From NCBI RefSeq assembly GCF_900167095.1, contig NZ_FUXG01000027.1, forward strand, positions 1 through 40,634: a DNA stretch of 40,634 bases, given 5' to 3'. This DNA comes from Oceanospirillum multiglobuliferum. GTDB lineage: Bacteria > Pseudomonadota > Gammaproteobacteria > Pseudomonadales > Halomonadaceae. Position 1 is the stretch's first letter; each line of letters opens with the position of its first letter. Below, one piece after another: positions 9,470 to 17,867 of this stretch. Under the pieces are notes generated by a model. That model saw only the letters and a list, made by a program, of their open reading frames with translations. It was not told the origin of the DNA and searched no databases. The translations under genes and the position numbers were made by a program.

Positions 9470-9492
9470 GCCCCAAGTCATCAAAAGTATCT

Positions 9493-9529
9493 GCCAGAAC
9501 GCTACTTAAGATCTAAATTACGTTCTGGC
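9493..9529. terminator. Hairpin downstream of the hut operon
   Basis: A 9-bp perfect stem, GCCAGAACG (9493-9501) and CGTTCTGGC (9521-9529), with an AT-rich 19-nt loop lies 36 bp past the hutG stop. It is placed to end the minus-strand hut transcript before ercA, though there is no good T-run. Confidence 0.45.
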
Positions 9530-9564
9530 CGACCAGCACCCCCTCCAAGCTTCAGACGTGAATA

Positions 9565-10557
9565 TTATTGAGCCGCTCCAGCAATTTCATACACCAACCG
9601 AGCCGCCAGTTTAGCCGTACGGCTGTCTTGATCTAAAAGCGGGTTACACTCCGCAAGATCCACTAACACAATAGGCAGGTTCAGGGCTTGCGCTTCACTG
9701 ATCAGCAGTTTGATCAGGGCTAAACCGATCACAGGGTCTAAGCCCATCACTGAAGGTGCGCTGACACCCGGTGCGGCAGCGGCGTTGAACACATCCATGC
9801 AGATGGTCAGATAGAGATAATCCAACTGACGCAGATAGGTCTGCATTTCCGCTCTGATGTCGGAAAAATCAGACAGCTTGCACTGGTGATCTAAGCGCCA
9901 CAACACCCCTTGGCTTTTGGCAAAGTCGAAGAGTGCCTGTGTGTTGGCGCTGTCATTCACCCCTATGCAGTAGTAGTGAAACGGTTTGTGCTGATGGGCG
10001 CACCACTCGGCAATCTGGCGAAACGGTGTGCCGGAGCTGCCTTGGCGCTCTGGGTTACGTAAATCAAGATGCGCATCGAAATTCACAATACCCACTGCGG
10101 CCTTGGGATTTTGCGCGTATACATGCTGAGCGATGCCTTGAAAACTGGCCCATGCGATCTCATGCCCGCCACCCAAAACAATGGGCTGTAAACCTTGGCG
10201 CAAAAGCTGAGCCACTTGCAGACCTAAAGCCGCTTGTACAGGCTCAAGCTGTTCATCATCACAGTTTACATCACCCGCATCATACACCGCTTTGCTCAGG
10301 TGCCATGCCGCATTGGCCAAGGCTTTACGAATCGCTTCAGGCCCTTGTTTAGCGCCTTGGCGACCTTTATTGCGACGCACTCCCTCGTCACAGGCAAAAC
10401 CCAAAAGCGCAACATCTCCGGTTTGAACCTCTGAATAATCCGTAGGCAAGGCTTGCACTTGTTGATGCCAGCGCCAACTGATGCCCTCTTCCTCATCGTC
10501 GATACGCCCCTGCCAAAGCGCCATATTGGCGGGGGTGTGATGATTCTTAGCCGACAT
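9565..10557 (-). CDS. hutG: Formimidoylglutamase
   Basis: A 330-aa arginase-superfamily enzyme that hydrolyses N-formimidoyl-L-glutamate to glutamate and formamide, the last step of histidine breakdown. Mn-ligand motifs are seen as GGGHE, NFDAHLD and CMDVFNAAAAPGVSAP. In the last motif the first Asp of the usual DxD is Cys, which may be normal in this branch. The start is fixed by CAGGAG at 10564-10569, eight bases before ATG 10557. That ribosome site lies inside the last codons of hutI, whose stop is only two bases upstream of this start, so hutI and hutG are translationally linked. An upstream in-frame start at 10617 has no such support. Confidence 0.93.
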   Translation of the reverse strand: MSAKNHHTPANMALWQGRIDDEEEGISWRWHQQVQALPTDYSEVQTGDVALLGFACDEGVRRNKGRQGAKQGPEAIRKALANAAWHLSKAVYDAGDVNCDDEQLEPVQAALGLQVAQLLRQGLQPIVLGGGHEIAWASFQGIAQHVYAQNPKAAVGIVNFDAHLDLRNPERQGSSGTPFRQIAEWCAHQHKPFHYYCIGVNDSANTQALFDFAKSQGVLWRLDHQCKLSDFSDIRAEMQTYLRQLDYLYLTICMDVFNAAAAPGVSAPSVMGLDPVIGLALIKLLISEAQALNLPIVLVDLAECNPLLDQDSRTAKLAARLVYEIAGAAQ

Positions 10558-10559
10558 GG

Positions 10560-11861
10560 TTAAGCTCCTGTGGTGTTGGAAACAGAGGGATTCAACCGAG
10601 GCTGGCCGTTGACCCAAATCTGTTGAGGTTGATGCATATTGATCGCGTAACTCAGCTCGCTGGGGTGGTCAATTGACCACAGCACCAAGTCGGCCTGATA
10701 GCCCACTTGCAGTTGCCCTTTGCGATCTTGTAAACCCAAAGCTTGCGCCGCATGGCAGGTGACGCCTGCTAAGGCTTGCTCAGGGGTTAAGCCAAATAAG
10801 AGACAGCTTTGGTTCATCGCCAACAGTAACGAGGCAATAGGTGAGGTGCCGGGGTTCAGATCGGTGGAAACCGCAACCGGAATTTGATGCTCAAACAGCG
10901 CTTGTACAGGGGGCAGTTTGGTTTCTTTTAAACAGTAAAACGCCCCCGGTAATAACACTGCAACCGTGTTGGCGGCTTTTAATGCAGGTAGATCCTCTTC
11001 GGCGAGATACTCCAGATGATCCACCGATAGCGCATTAAACTCAGCGGCCAAACGGGAACCCTTAAGGTCGCTTAACTGCTCCATATGGCCTTTCACGGGC
11101 AAACCATACTGCTGCGCGGCTTTAAATAAACGCTCGGTTTGGGCATGGCTAAAGCCGATCCCCTCGCAAAACACATCCACTGCGTCGGCCAAATTATGCT
11201 CCGCCACTTGGGGCAGCATCTCGTTAATCACAAGGTCAAGATAATCATCAGCACGGTCTTTATACTCCGGCGGCACGGCATGGGCGGCCAAAAAAGTGCG
11301 CTTAATCTCGATGCCTGTGTGTTCGGCCAGTTGCCCTGCCACCTTTAACATGCGCTGCTCAGTCGGCCAGTCCAAACCGTAACCAGACTTGATTTCAACG
11401 GTGGTAACTCCTTCGGCCATTAAACGTTGCAAACGCTTTAACCCGCTTGCAAACAGTTCCTGCTCAGATGCGGCACGGGTGGCTCTCACCGTGCTCACAA
11501 TGCCACCGCCCTGCTGGGAAATCTCTTGGTAGCTGTAGCCTTGCAAGCGCATTTCAAACTCACGGGCGCGGCTGCCGCCATAAATCAAATGGGTATGGCA
11601 GTCGATTAAAGCGGGAGTCAGCCAGCCCTGTTGCCCATCAATCTGTTCAATCGCGTCAAACTCCGGAGCTTCTGCTGCCGCCCCGACCCAGCTGATTCGC
11701 CCCGCCGTGACAGCCAATACACCATCTTCTAACTGACCATAGGGCGATGCCGAGTCTGACGTTTCGTAGTCCATTGTCGCTAAAGATACGTTGTGTATTA
11801 AAAGGTCACAGCGATGAGCATCAGCCTTGTTCTGATTTATCACGGTATCCGTTATTGTCAT
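10560..11861 (-). CDS. hutI: Imidazolonepropionase
   Basis: A 433-aa amidohydrolase that opens the ring of 4-imidazolone-5-propionate to give formimidoylglutamate, the third step of histidine degradation. Metal and substrate motifs are in order: HTHLIYGGSRAREFE, the EIKSGYG stretch, HAVPPEYKDR, KGHMEQLSD, SVDHLEYL and STDLNPGTSP. Length is slightly above the usual 400-415 aa because of a polar N-terminal extension. It is followed directly by hutG. A 151-bp gap with a hairpin and a tandem repeat separates it from hutU, so hutI-hutG may have a promoter of their own. Confidence 0.95.
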   Translation of the reverse strand: MTITDTVINQNKADAHRCDLLIHNVSLATMDYETSDSASPYGQLEDGVLAVTAGRISWVGAAAEAPEFDAIEQIDGQQGWLTPALIDCHTHLIYGGSRAREFEMRLQGYSYQEISQQGGGIVSTVRATRAASEQELFASGLKRLQRLMAEGVTTVEIKSGYGLDWPTEQRMLKVAGQLAEHTGIEIKRTFLAAHAVPPEYKDRADDYLDLVINEMLPQVAEHNLADAVDVFCEGIGFSHAQTERLFKAAQQYGLPVKGHMEQLSDLKGSRLAAEFNALSVDHLEYLAEEDLPALKAANTVAVLLPGAFYCLKETKLPPVQALFEHQIPVAVSTDLNPGTSPIASLLLAMNQSCLLFGLTPEQALAGVTCHAAQALGLQDRKGQLQVGYQADLVLWSIDHPSELSYAINMHQPQQIWVNGQPRLNPSVSNTTGA

Positions 11862-11871
11862 AAGGCACTCT

Positions 11872-11899
11872 CTTTCTTATCGCTACTTTCTTATCGCTA
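11872..11899. repeat. 14-bp direct tandem repeat upstream of hutI
   Basis: CTTTCTTATCGCTA occurs twice with no gap, ending 38 bp upstream of the hutI start codon. The proximal copy sits where the ribosome site should be (complement reads AAGAAAGAGAG). It may be a regulator site or a slippage product. Confidence 0.7.
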
Positions 11900-11963
11900 T
11901 AAGGTGGGGATATTCTGGTTCGCCCCGATTTGGAGGCTTTGAATTGCAGGTGAGACTGAATTT

Positions 11964-11992
11964 GAATGCCATCCGTTAAGTGGATGGCATTC
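11964..11992. terminator. Strong hairpin between hutU and hutI
   Basis: GAATGCCATCC (11964-11974) and GGATGGCATTC (11982-11992) form an 11-bp perfect stem with a 7-nt loop, 21 bp after the hutU stop. No T-run follows on the minus strand (AAATTCAG), so it could be a partial terminator, an RNA-stability element at the end of hutU, or a boundary between hutHU and hutIG expression. Confidence 0.65.
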
Positions 11993-12012
11993 TGATACCC
12001 GCTATCAAAAGG

Positions 12013-14025
12013 TTAGAAATTCAGGCCTTCGAGCAAGCCATCATCAACCTGATTTGCCAGAGTGACTTTTAGTTTAGGCGTGCGTTCCATTTCACGCTTA
12101 ATGGCAAAATCAGCTTCTTTATTCCGTGCCCAGCTGCGTCGTGCAATGCCGTTATTGACGTCAAAGAACAGCATATTTTTCAGACGACGTTCACAAGCCT
12201 CAGAGCCATCTAGCAGCATACCAAAACCGCCGTTGATCACTTCACCCCAGCCGACACCGCCGCCATTGTGAATGGATACCCATGTTGCCCCTCGGAAGCC
12301 ATCACCAATCACGTTATGAATCGCCATATCCGCTGTAAAACGGCTGCCATCATAGATATTTGACGTTTCACGGTAAGGGGAGTCGGTGCCACTGACATCG
12401 TGATGATCACGGCCTAATACCACGGGGCCAATTTCACCAGCGTTAATGGCATCATTAAAGGCTTTGGCAATTTCCGCCCGTCCCTGTGCATCGGCATAGA
12501 GGATACGCGCCTGTGAACCAACCACGAGCTTGTTCTGTTTCGCATCCTTGATCCAGGTGATGTTGTCCTGCATCTGCTGCTGAATCTCCTCCGGAGAATC
12601 CCGCATGATACGCTCCAGTACCTTCGCTGCAATCCCATCGGTTTTATCCAGATCTTCCGGATTCCCTGAGGTACACACCCAGCGGAAGGGGCCAAAACCA
12701 TAGTCAAAACACATCGGCCCCAGAATATCCTGAACATAAGAGGGATATTTGAAGTCGATACCGTTTTCAGCCATCACATCACCACCTGCCCGCGATGCTT
12801 CAAGCAGGAAGGCATTACCGTAATCGAAGAAATAGGTGCCCTTAGCCGTATGCTTATTGACCGCATCGGCGTGGCGCTTCAGTGTGGCCTGTACTTTTTC
12901 TTTAAAGACTTCCGGCTCTTCACGAATCAAGCGGTTTGATTCTTCGTAGCTGATGTCTGCCGGATAGTAACCACCGGACCAAGGGTTATGCAGAGAGGTC
13001 TGGTCTGAGCCTAAATGAATGAAGATATCTTCAGTCAGGAAGCTTTCCCAAACGTCTACGACGTTACCAATAAAGGCGATGGAGACCACCTCTTCGTTGT
13101 CCTGTGCTTTACGAACACGGGCAACCAGATCCGGCATATTATCAACCAGTTCGTCTACCCAACCCTGTTCATGACGTTTGATCGCCGCTTTAGGGTTCAC
13201 CTCAGCACAGACAGTAATACAGTTAGCAATGTTGCCCGCTTTAGGCTGAGCACCACTCATACCGCCCAGACCTGCGGTTAAGAAGATCTTACCTTTCGGG
13301 CTTTCACCTTTATTCAGCACTTTACGGAAGGCATTCATCACCGTAATCGTTGTACCGTGAACAATGCCCTGCGGACCAATGTACATAAAGGATCCGGCGG
13401 TCATCTGGCCGTACTGGGTTACACCCAGAGCATTGAATTTTTCCCAATCATCCGGTTTGGAATAGTTCGGAATCATCATACCGTTAGTCACAACGACCCT
13501 TGGCGCCTCTTCAGAAGAAGGGAACAGACCCATCGGGTGTCCGGAATACATGTGCAGTGTCTGATCCGATTCCATCTCACTCAGATACTTCATGGTCAGA
13601 AGATACTGAGCCCAGTTCTGGAATACCGCGCCATTACCGCCATAGGTGATCAGCTCTTCCGGATGCTGAGCCACCGCAGGATCTAAGTTATTGTCGATCA
13701 TCAGCATGATCGCCGCAGCCTGCTGGCACTTAGCCGGATAATCCTCGATTGAGCGAGCCTTCAATGAGTGCTCTGGCTTAAAACGGTACATATAAATCCG
13801 GCCATAGTCGTTCAGCTCTTTCGCGAACTCAGGCGCCAGCTCTGCATGCCACTCTTTCGGGAAGTAACGCAGTGCATTGCGTACTGCCAGCTGCTTTTCT
13901 TCTGTGCTTAAAATATCTTTTCGTTTCGGTGCCCGATTGGCGTTTTCCGGATACGGCTTTGCAGCGGGTAAACTCGCAGGGATGCCTTGCTTAATCGTTT
14001 GTTGAAAAAGATGGATATCATTCAT
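12013..14025 (-). CDS. hutU: Urocanate hydratase, long form
   Basis: A 670-aa urocanase converting urocanate to 4-imidazolone-5-propionate with a tightly bound NAD+. The NAD-binding stretch TAGLGGMSGAQPKAG is near residue 250. The catalytic-Cys motif FGPFRWVCTSG lies near 450 and the C-terminal urocanase block includes GATWVSIHNGGGVGWGE. Most proteobacterial HutU proteins are about 555 aa; this one belongs to the longer type (about 660-680 aa), with extra residues at the N-terminus and in the middle. It lies 28 bp downstream of hutH and was probably acquired as a unit with it. No frameshift was seen. Confidence 0.95.
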   Translation of the reverse strand: MNDIHLFQQTIKQGIPASLPAAKPYPENANRAPKRKDILSTEEKQLAVRNALRYFPKEWHAELAPEFAKELNDYGRIYMYRFKPEHSLKARSIEDYPAKCQQAAAIMLMIDNNLDPAVAQHPEELITYGGNGAVFQNWAQYLLTMKYLSEMESDQTLHMYSGHPMGLFPSSEEAPRVVVTNGMMIPNYSKPDDWEKFNALGVTQYGQMTAGSFMYIGPQGIVHGTTITVMNAFRKVLNKGESPKGKIFLTAGLGGMSGAQPKAGNIANCITVCAEVNPKAAIKRHEQGWVDELVDNMPDLVARVRKAQDNEEVVSIAFIGNVVDVWESFLTEDIFIHLGSDQTSLHNPWSGGYYPADISYEESNRLIREEPEVFKEKVQATLKRHADAVNKHTAKGTYFFDYGNAFLLEASRAGGDVMAENGIDFKYPSYVQDILGPMCFDYGFGPFRWVCTSGNPEDLDKTDGIAAKVLERIMRDSPEEIQQQMQDNITWIKDAKQNKLVVGSQARILYADAQGRAEIAKAFNDAINAGEIGPVVLGRDHHDVSGTDSPYRETSNIYDGSRFTADMAIHNVIGDGFRGATWVSIHNGGGVGWGEVINGGFGMLLDGSEACERRLKNMLFFDVNNGIARRSWARNKEADFAIKREMERTPKLKVTLANQVDDGLLEGLNF

Positions 14026-14053
14026 TGTCAGCGTCTCCTTATGTTTTCCCGGC

Positions 14054-15565
14054 TTAAGCGTGGTTTACTGGCGAATCAACACAGAGCGCCTGTGTTTGAA
14101 CCAGCTTGATCATGGCGTCAATGTCAGGTTTTAGCAGTCTGTCTTCTTCTAATTTGGCGACTTTGCTACGGATAATCTGATGATTCTTCTCAATTGTTTC
14201 TGAACAGGTATTCGGGCGTCTGAAATCAATCGCTTGGGCGGCATACATCAGTTCAATGGCAAAAATCTTGTCTAGATTGCCGAGGATCTGATTGAGTTTA
14301 CGACCCGAAATACTGCCCATAGAGACATGATCTTCCTGCCCCATTGAGGTTGGCACACTGTCTGCTGATGGCGGGAAACACAGTGATTTGTTTTCAGTCA
14401 CTAAAGCTGCCGTGGCATATTGAGGAATCATCAAGCCAGAGTTTAAACCGCCTGATTTGGTTAACATTCTTGGCAGGCCGTGCATGCCTTCAAGTAGTAA
14501 GTAACAACGACGATCGGCAATATTGCCCAACTCAGCCGCCGCAATAGACACATAATCCAACGCCATCGCCAGAGGTTGACCGTGGAAACTGCCGCCAGAG
14601 ATCGCTTCCTCCTGACTGATCACAATAGGATTATCTGTCACTGAGTTCATTTCGATCTCAGCTAACTCTTTCAGGTGGTTATAGGCGTTTCGGGATGCAC
14701 CATGCACCTGAGGAATACAACGCAGTGAGTAAGGGTCTTGTACGCGATTACAGTTGGTATGCGATGCCATATTCTGCGAACCGTCAAAAAAGCTCCGCAT
14801 TCTAGCAGCGACTTCTATGCAGCCCGGAAATGGTCGGGTCTGATGCAGCTCTGCTCTAAAAGGTGAAGAACTTCCCTGCATCCCTTCAATACTCATAGCA
14901 CCTGCTAAATCCGCCAAATCCAGCAGATAGCGCATTTTGACCAGTGCGGTAATGGCATGAGACAGAATAAATTGAGTACCATTAATCAGCGCCAACCCCT
15001 CTTTAGCTTCAAGCTCCATAGGCGCCAAGTGATGCGCTTTTAACAGCGTAATCGCCGATACCGTTTCTGAGCCCTGCCAGAACTCACCTTCGCCGATTAA
15101 GGGTAAAAACAGATGTGAAAGGGGTGCTAAATCCCCTGAAGCCCCCACTGAACCTTGCTCTGGTACGACAGGAATCAGATCCAGCTCTAAAAATTTGAGC
15201 ATTCTTTCAACGACTTCAAGACGAATACCCGAAAACCCCTGACTTAGTGCGTGGATTTTGGTAATCAGCATCAGCTTAGAGATTGACTTATCAATGGAGT
15301 TACCCACCCCAACCGCATGGGTGATTAGCAGGTTTTTTTGTAGCAGATTGGTCTCAGCAGGAGAGATCTGGGTATCACACAGAGGGCCAAAACCAGTATT
15401 GATGCCATATACCGCAGAATCTGAGCTGGCCATGTGCTCAACATTTTTCCGGCTGGCGTTGATCTTGTCTTTTGCTTCCGAGCAGAGCTCAGTTTCAACA
15501 GAGCCATTGGCGATGTCATTGACCAATTCAACAGTGAGTGTATCTATCCCGTATTTAAACATCAT
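14054..15565 (-). CDS. hutH: Histidine ammonia-lyase
   Basis: A 503-aa enzyme that removes ammonia from histidine to give urocanate, the entry step of the pathway. The self-processed MIO prosthetic group comes from the Ala-Ser-Gly in GSVGASGDLAPLSH. Other family blocks are YGINTGFGPL, KEGLALINGTQFI, RVQDPYSLRCIPQVHGA and NSVTDNPIV. I placed the start at ATG 15565 because GGAGA lies 8 nt upstream (15574-15578). The frame is open 35 codons further but that part has no family likeness. The gene is divergent from a LysR regulator across 184 bp that contain four tandem repeats, and is followed by hutU. Confidence 0.95.
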   Translation of the reverse strand: MMFKYGIDTLTVELVNDIANGSVETELCSEAKDKINASRKNVEHMASSDSAVYGINTGFGPLCDTQISPAETNLLQKNLLITHAVGVGNSIDKSISKLMLITKIHALSQGFSGIRLEVVERMLKFLELDLIPVVPEQGSVGASGDLAPLSHLFLPLIGEGEFWQGSETVSAITLLKAHHLAPMELEAKEGLALINGTQFILSHAITALVKMRYLLDLADLAGAMSIEGMQGSSSPFRAELHQTRPFPGCIEVAARMRSFFDGSQNMASHTNCNRVQDPYSLRCIPQVHGASRNAYNHLKELAEIEMNSVTDNPIVISQEEAISGGSFHGQPLAMALDYVSIAAAELGNIADRRCYLLLEGMHGLPRMLTKSGGLNSGLMIPQYATAALVTENKSLCFPPSADSVPTSMGQEDHVSMGSISGRKLNQILGNLDKIFAIELMYAAQAIDFRRPNTCSETIEKNHQIIRSKVAKLEEDRLLKPDIDAMIKLVQTQALCVDSPVNHA

Positions 15566-15660
15566 TTTATAGTTCTCCGATGAAAATGTAGCGGCTGTCA
15601 GAAGTATATCTTGCAACTTAAGTTTCATAGATAAAGAATATCCGAGCGTTATTCCTGCTT

Positions 15661-15719
15661 TATCGAACAAAAGCTATCGAACAAAAACCTATCAAACAAA
15701 AGTCATCGAACAAAAGATG
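15661..15719. repeat. Four tandem 14-15 bp repeats in the hutH/LysR divergent promoter
   Basis: The unit TATCGAACAAAAGC is repeated at 15661, 15675, 15690 and 15705 with small changes (third copy ATCAAAC, fourth without the leading T). All four are in the same orientation. They lie about 95-155 bp upstream of hutH and end about 30 bp before the regulator's start codon, so they would overlap both promoters. Binding by the LysR product is a reasonable inference. Confidence 0.85.
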
Positions 15720-15749
15720 AGAGCTGCATCGCAGCGGAGACATTCTTAT

Positions 15750-16649
15750 ATGCAGATCCATGATGTTGACTTAAAGCTCTTAAGAATCTTTGTCGCAATT
15801 GTTGAATCCGGCGGTTTGTCAGCAGCGGAATCAAGGTTAAACATCGGGCGTTCAACCATCAGCGCTCATCTGTCTGATCTGGAGATCCGACTGGGCCTGA
15901 CGTTATGCAAGCGCGGACGAAGCGGTTTTGAGATAACAGAACCCGGACGTATCACCTATCAGGCCAGTCTCGAACTGCTCAGACAGTGCGAAGCCTTTGC
16001 GGCGACCGTTGCTAGTTCCAAAAATGAACTGACAGGCCGTGTCACCATCGCCACCATTGATAATCTGGTTAACGACCCGCGCTGTGGAATCTCAAAAGCG
16101 ATCGCAGCACTCAGAGACAAAAGCGATTCCATTCAGTTTGAAATCAACGTATGTGAAGCAAGAGAGGTCGAAACATCGGTTATCAGCGGGCGTTCTATGG
16201 TGGGACTGGGGGTGAGCCGTCATCCTATTCGTGGACTGAACTACTACCCGTTACAGAACGAAGTGAACTACTTGTATTGCTCTTCAGAGCATCCGTTGTT
16301 TGATTGCGATGATAATGCCCGTGAAGCCTTGCTGAAGGAGGCTGAAATTGTTTCCAGCCACTATCAGAGAGATAAAGAAACCCGTAATGACGGGTTAAAT
16401 TATCAGAATACCGCCACGGCTTACCATGATCAGGGCATTGCACATATGGTGCTGTCTGGCCGGTTTATCGGTTATCTGCCAGAGCATTATGCGAACCAAT
16501 GGGTCGAAAAGGGTCAGCTAAAAGCGATTTTGCCAGAGCGGTATCATTACGAAATCCCTGTGATGCTGATCACCCTGAAGAATGCAGTTTCAACGCCACT
16601 TATCAAAGAGTTGATCAGTGAATTAAAACGCTGCCACGCAAACTTGTAG
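15750..16649 (+). CDS. LysR-family regulator, divergent from hutH
   Basis: A 299-aa LysR protein. The HTH occupies residues 1-60 (DLKLLRIFVAIVESGGLSAA, then IGRSTISAHLSDLE), followed by an effector-binding domain beginning near GRVTIATIDN. The start ATG 15750 has GGAGA nine bases upstream; an upstream start at 15717 would fall inside the tandem repeats. Its divergent position beside hutH, in a cluster that lacks hutC, makes it the likely activator or repressor of hutHU with urocanate or histidine as possible effector. This is inference from position. A hairpin follows the gene at 16667-16703. Confidence 0.88.
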   Translation: MQIHDVDLKLLRIFVAIVESGGLSAAESRLNIGRSTISAHLSDLEIRLGLTLCKRGRSGFEITEPGRITYQASLELLRQCEAFAATVASSKNELTGRVTIATIDNLVNDPRCGISKAIAALRDKSDSIQFEINVCEAREVETSVISGRSMVGLGVSRHPIRGLNYYPLQNEVNYLYCSSEHPLFDCDDNAREALLKEAEIVSSHYQRDKETRNDGLNYQNTATAYHDQGIAHMVLSGRFIGYLPEHYANQWVEKGQLKAILPERYHYEIPVMLITLKNAVSTPLIKELISELKRCHANL

Positions 16650-16850
16650 CCAGAACCTGCGCAACACACACCGCTGCCAGCGAGCTTTATGCCCAGCAGT
16701 GTGGCTGTAGCGGTATATTTCAGCATTTGCAGAAAACGATGCTCATAAAAGAAGAGAAAAGTGAATCAAGTCAGAAACGAGATAGCCCAGATATTACGAA
16801 TACCCGATACGACTTAGCACCGAAACCTTGATCAATCGCAAGGTGTTAAG

Positions 16851-16931
16851 CGCTTCGGGTATAGCCCGAAGGATGATTGTTGCCAGCGCATCAAAAAGCA
16901 GGTAAAAGATAGTTTTATTAGAAAAAAATAG
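16851..16931 (+). pseudogene. Relic of a gamma-glutamylcyclotransferase 3' end
   Basis: The last 22 codons before TAG 16929 read SPKDDCC then QRIKKQVKDSFIRKK. They align with the C-terminus of the intact gene at 26972-27415, which ends SSGGCC then PYSKKQVEESLVRNK. Both have a CC pair, the KKQV block, and a stop in the same place, and the DNA similarity continues downstream. Upstream of about 16851 the similarity is lost and a stop (TAG at 16815) interrupts the frame, so only the tail survives. It marks a duplicated, degraded copy. Confidence 0.65.
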
Positions 16932-17100
16932 TGAACCAAGCGAACGACTTAGGCGTGGAACAAGCCAGAAAATAGTTCGCAGATAAGCCACAGGTTGACA
17001 GGGAAAACATCGTGTTAAAAAGCAAATTCCCTAGAGTGCCAGCGGCCGTTCAACAAACGGTTATAGCCATGGCTTCGCCATCTGTATAACCGTTTAATAA
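16865..17100 (+). repeat. Dispersed repeat, copy A (inverted partner at 26820-27045)
   Basis: From about 16919 the sequence TAGTGAACCAAG, then GGCGTGGAA, CCAGAA, TCGCAGATA, GCCACA and CAGGGAAAACAT matches the reverse complement of 26984-26890 at roughly 85% by eye over about 95 bp. After a diverged gap, TTATAGCCATGG and CCATCTGTATAAC match again. The repeat thus includes a gene tail, a spacer and an attC-like hairpin, and it ends just before an open reading frame in both copies. Confidence 0.8.
17048..17098 (+). other. attC-like recombination site (candidate)
   Basis: A 51-bp imperfect palindrome. It begins GTTCAAC, which fits the integron R' consensus RYYYAAC, and ends GTTTAAT, six of seven to the R'' consensus GTTRRRY. 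Between them AAACGGTTATA pairs with TATAACCGTTT and an inner ATGGC pairs with GCCAT around a TTC loop. The unpaired bases inside the stem are what folded attC strands show. It lies 32 bp before the FRG gene, where a cassette boundary would be expected. A terminator or an unrelated repeat hairpin is the alternative. Confidence 0.45.
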
Positions 17101-17130
17101 TTAAGTAACTCTAAGGCTAATTATTAAATT

Positions 17131-17859
17131 ATGGAAACAGAGAAGGCTCTCAAAGAATTTTATGAGTCTATCGCGAAAAAGCGAAAGCGACTGGGCATAT
17201 CAAATGATCCTGCTTGGTTTCGTGGTCATAGTCATGGCTACTATGAATTAGTGCCATCTCTTTTCAGAATCAAAGATGTGCGTCTGGTAGACGAGAAGAA
17301 CATATTTAATACGTTTATTACAGAAGGTAGAGCACATGTTGGTATGCCAACCGATCCTTGGGGAATACTCGCGATTATGCAGCACTACAAAGTGCCAACC
17401 CGTTTATTGGATTGGACTGACTCGTTGCACGTAGCTCTCTTCTTTGCTTTAAAATATACAAGCTACGAAAAGCCGCATCTGTGGATTCTAAATCCATATA
17501 GGTTGAATGCAAAAATAAGTGATACTGACCGTATTATATACGGTGATATGGACGAGCTTAAATTTAACTATTACGAACAAGTTAAGTCTGAATCATGGGA
17601 GAGAAAAACTCCAGTAGCCATCGCTCCGAGTTGGAATAGTACAAGGCTGACTGCTCAACGAGGCTATTTTACCGTTCATGGGGGAGATTATAGTCCTGTA
17701 AATAAGGTCGTTACAAATTGTGCCCTGAAAGTTGAAATCCCTGAAGTAATCATCCCTCGACTATTAGATGAGTTAGAGCACTCTGGTACTGATGAGGCTA
17801 GAATGTTTCCTGATTTGGAAGGGCTGGCGCTAAGTATTCGAAGAAGATTTAGGTTGTAG
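17131..17859 (+). CDS. FRG domain-containing protein
   Basis: A 242-aa protein with an FRG domain, named for a conserved F/Y-R-G triplet, seen here as WFRGHSHGYYELVPSLFR at residues 29-46. Further family-like blocks are GILAIMQHYKVPTRLLDWT at about 81-99, with the following ALFFALKY, and LTAQRGYFTVHGG at about 170-182. The family is common near defence and mobile genes but has no proven activity. The ribosome site is weak (AAGG about 14 nt upstream). The stop codon is only eight bases before a tRNA gene on the same strand, so the two are probably on one transcript. It lies between two attC-like structures, as a gene cassette would. Confidence 0.85.
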   Translation: METEKALKEFYESIAKKRKRLGISNDPAWFRGHSHGYYELVPSLFRIKDVRLVDEKNIFNTFITEGRAHVGMPTDPWGILAIMQHYKVPTRLLDWTDSLHVALFFALKYTSYEKPHLWILNPYRLNAKISDTDRIIYGDMDELKFNYYEQVKSESWERKTPVAIAPSWNSTRLTAQRGYFTVHGGDYSPVNKVVTNCALKVEIPEVIIPRLLDELEHSGTDEARMFPDLEGLALSIRRRFRL

Positions 17860-17867
17860 TATTTTAT

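Larger units (their letters stand above)
16650..17130. other. Non-coding stretch with hairpins and gene relics
   Basis: No intact gene is visible in these 481 bp. From left to right there is a hairpin CACACCGCTG / CAGCAGTGTG with one mismatch (16667-16703, likely the end of the LysR transcript) and ATACCCGA / TCGGGTAT (16800-16807 and 16855-16862). The second arm can alternatively pair with CCCGAAG (16865-16871). After these come a relic of a gamma-glutamylcyclotransferase 3' end and an attC-like hairpin, described separately. Confidence 0.7.

Noticed and set aside
9780-9830. First Asp of the Mn-binding DxD motif of HutG replaced by Cys (CMDVFN)
   Set aside because: It might suggest an altered metal site, but I cannot exclude that Cys is the normal residue in gammaproteobacterial formimidoylglutamases, and all other motifs are intact. 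An alignment of HutG sequences would settle it.
15661-15719. CRISPR array
   Set aside because: The four repeats are only 14-15 bp and adjoin directly with no spacers, and no cas genes are present.
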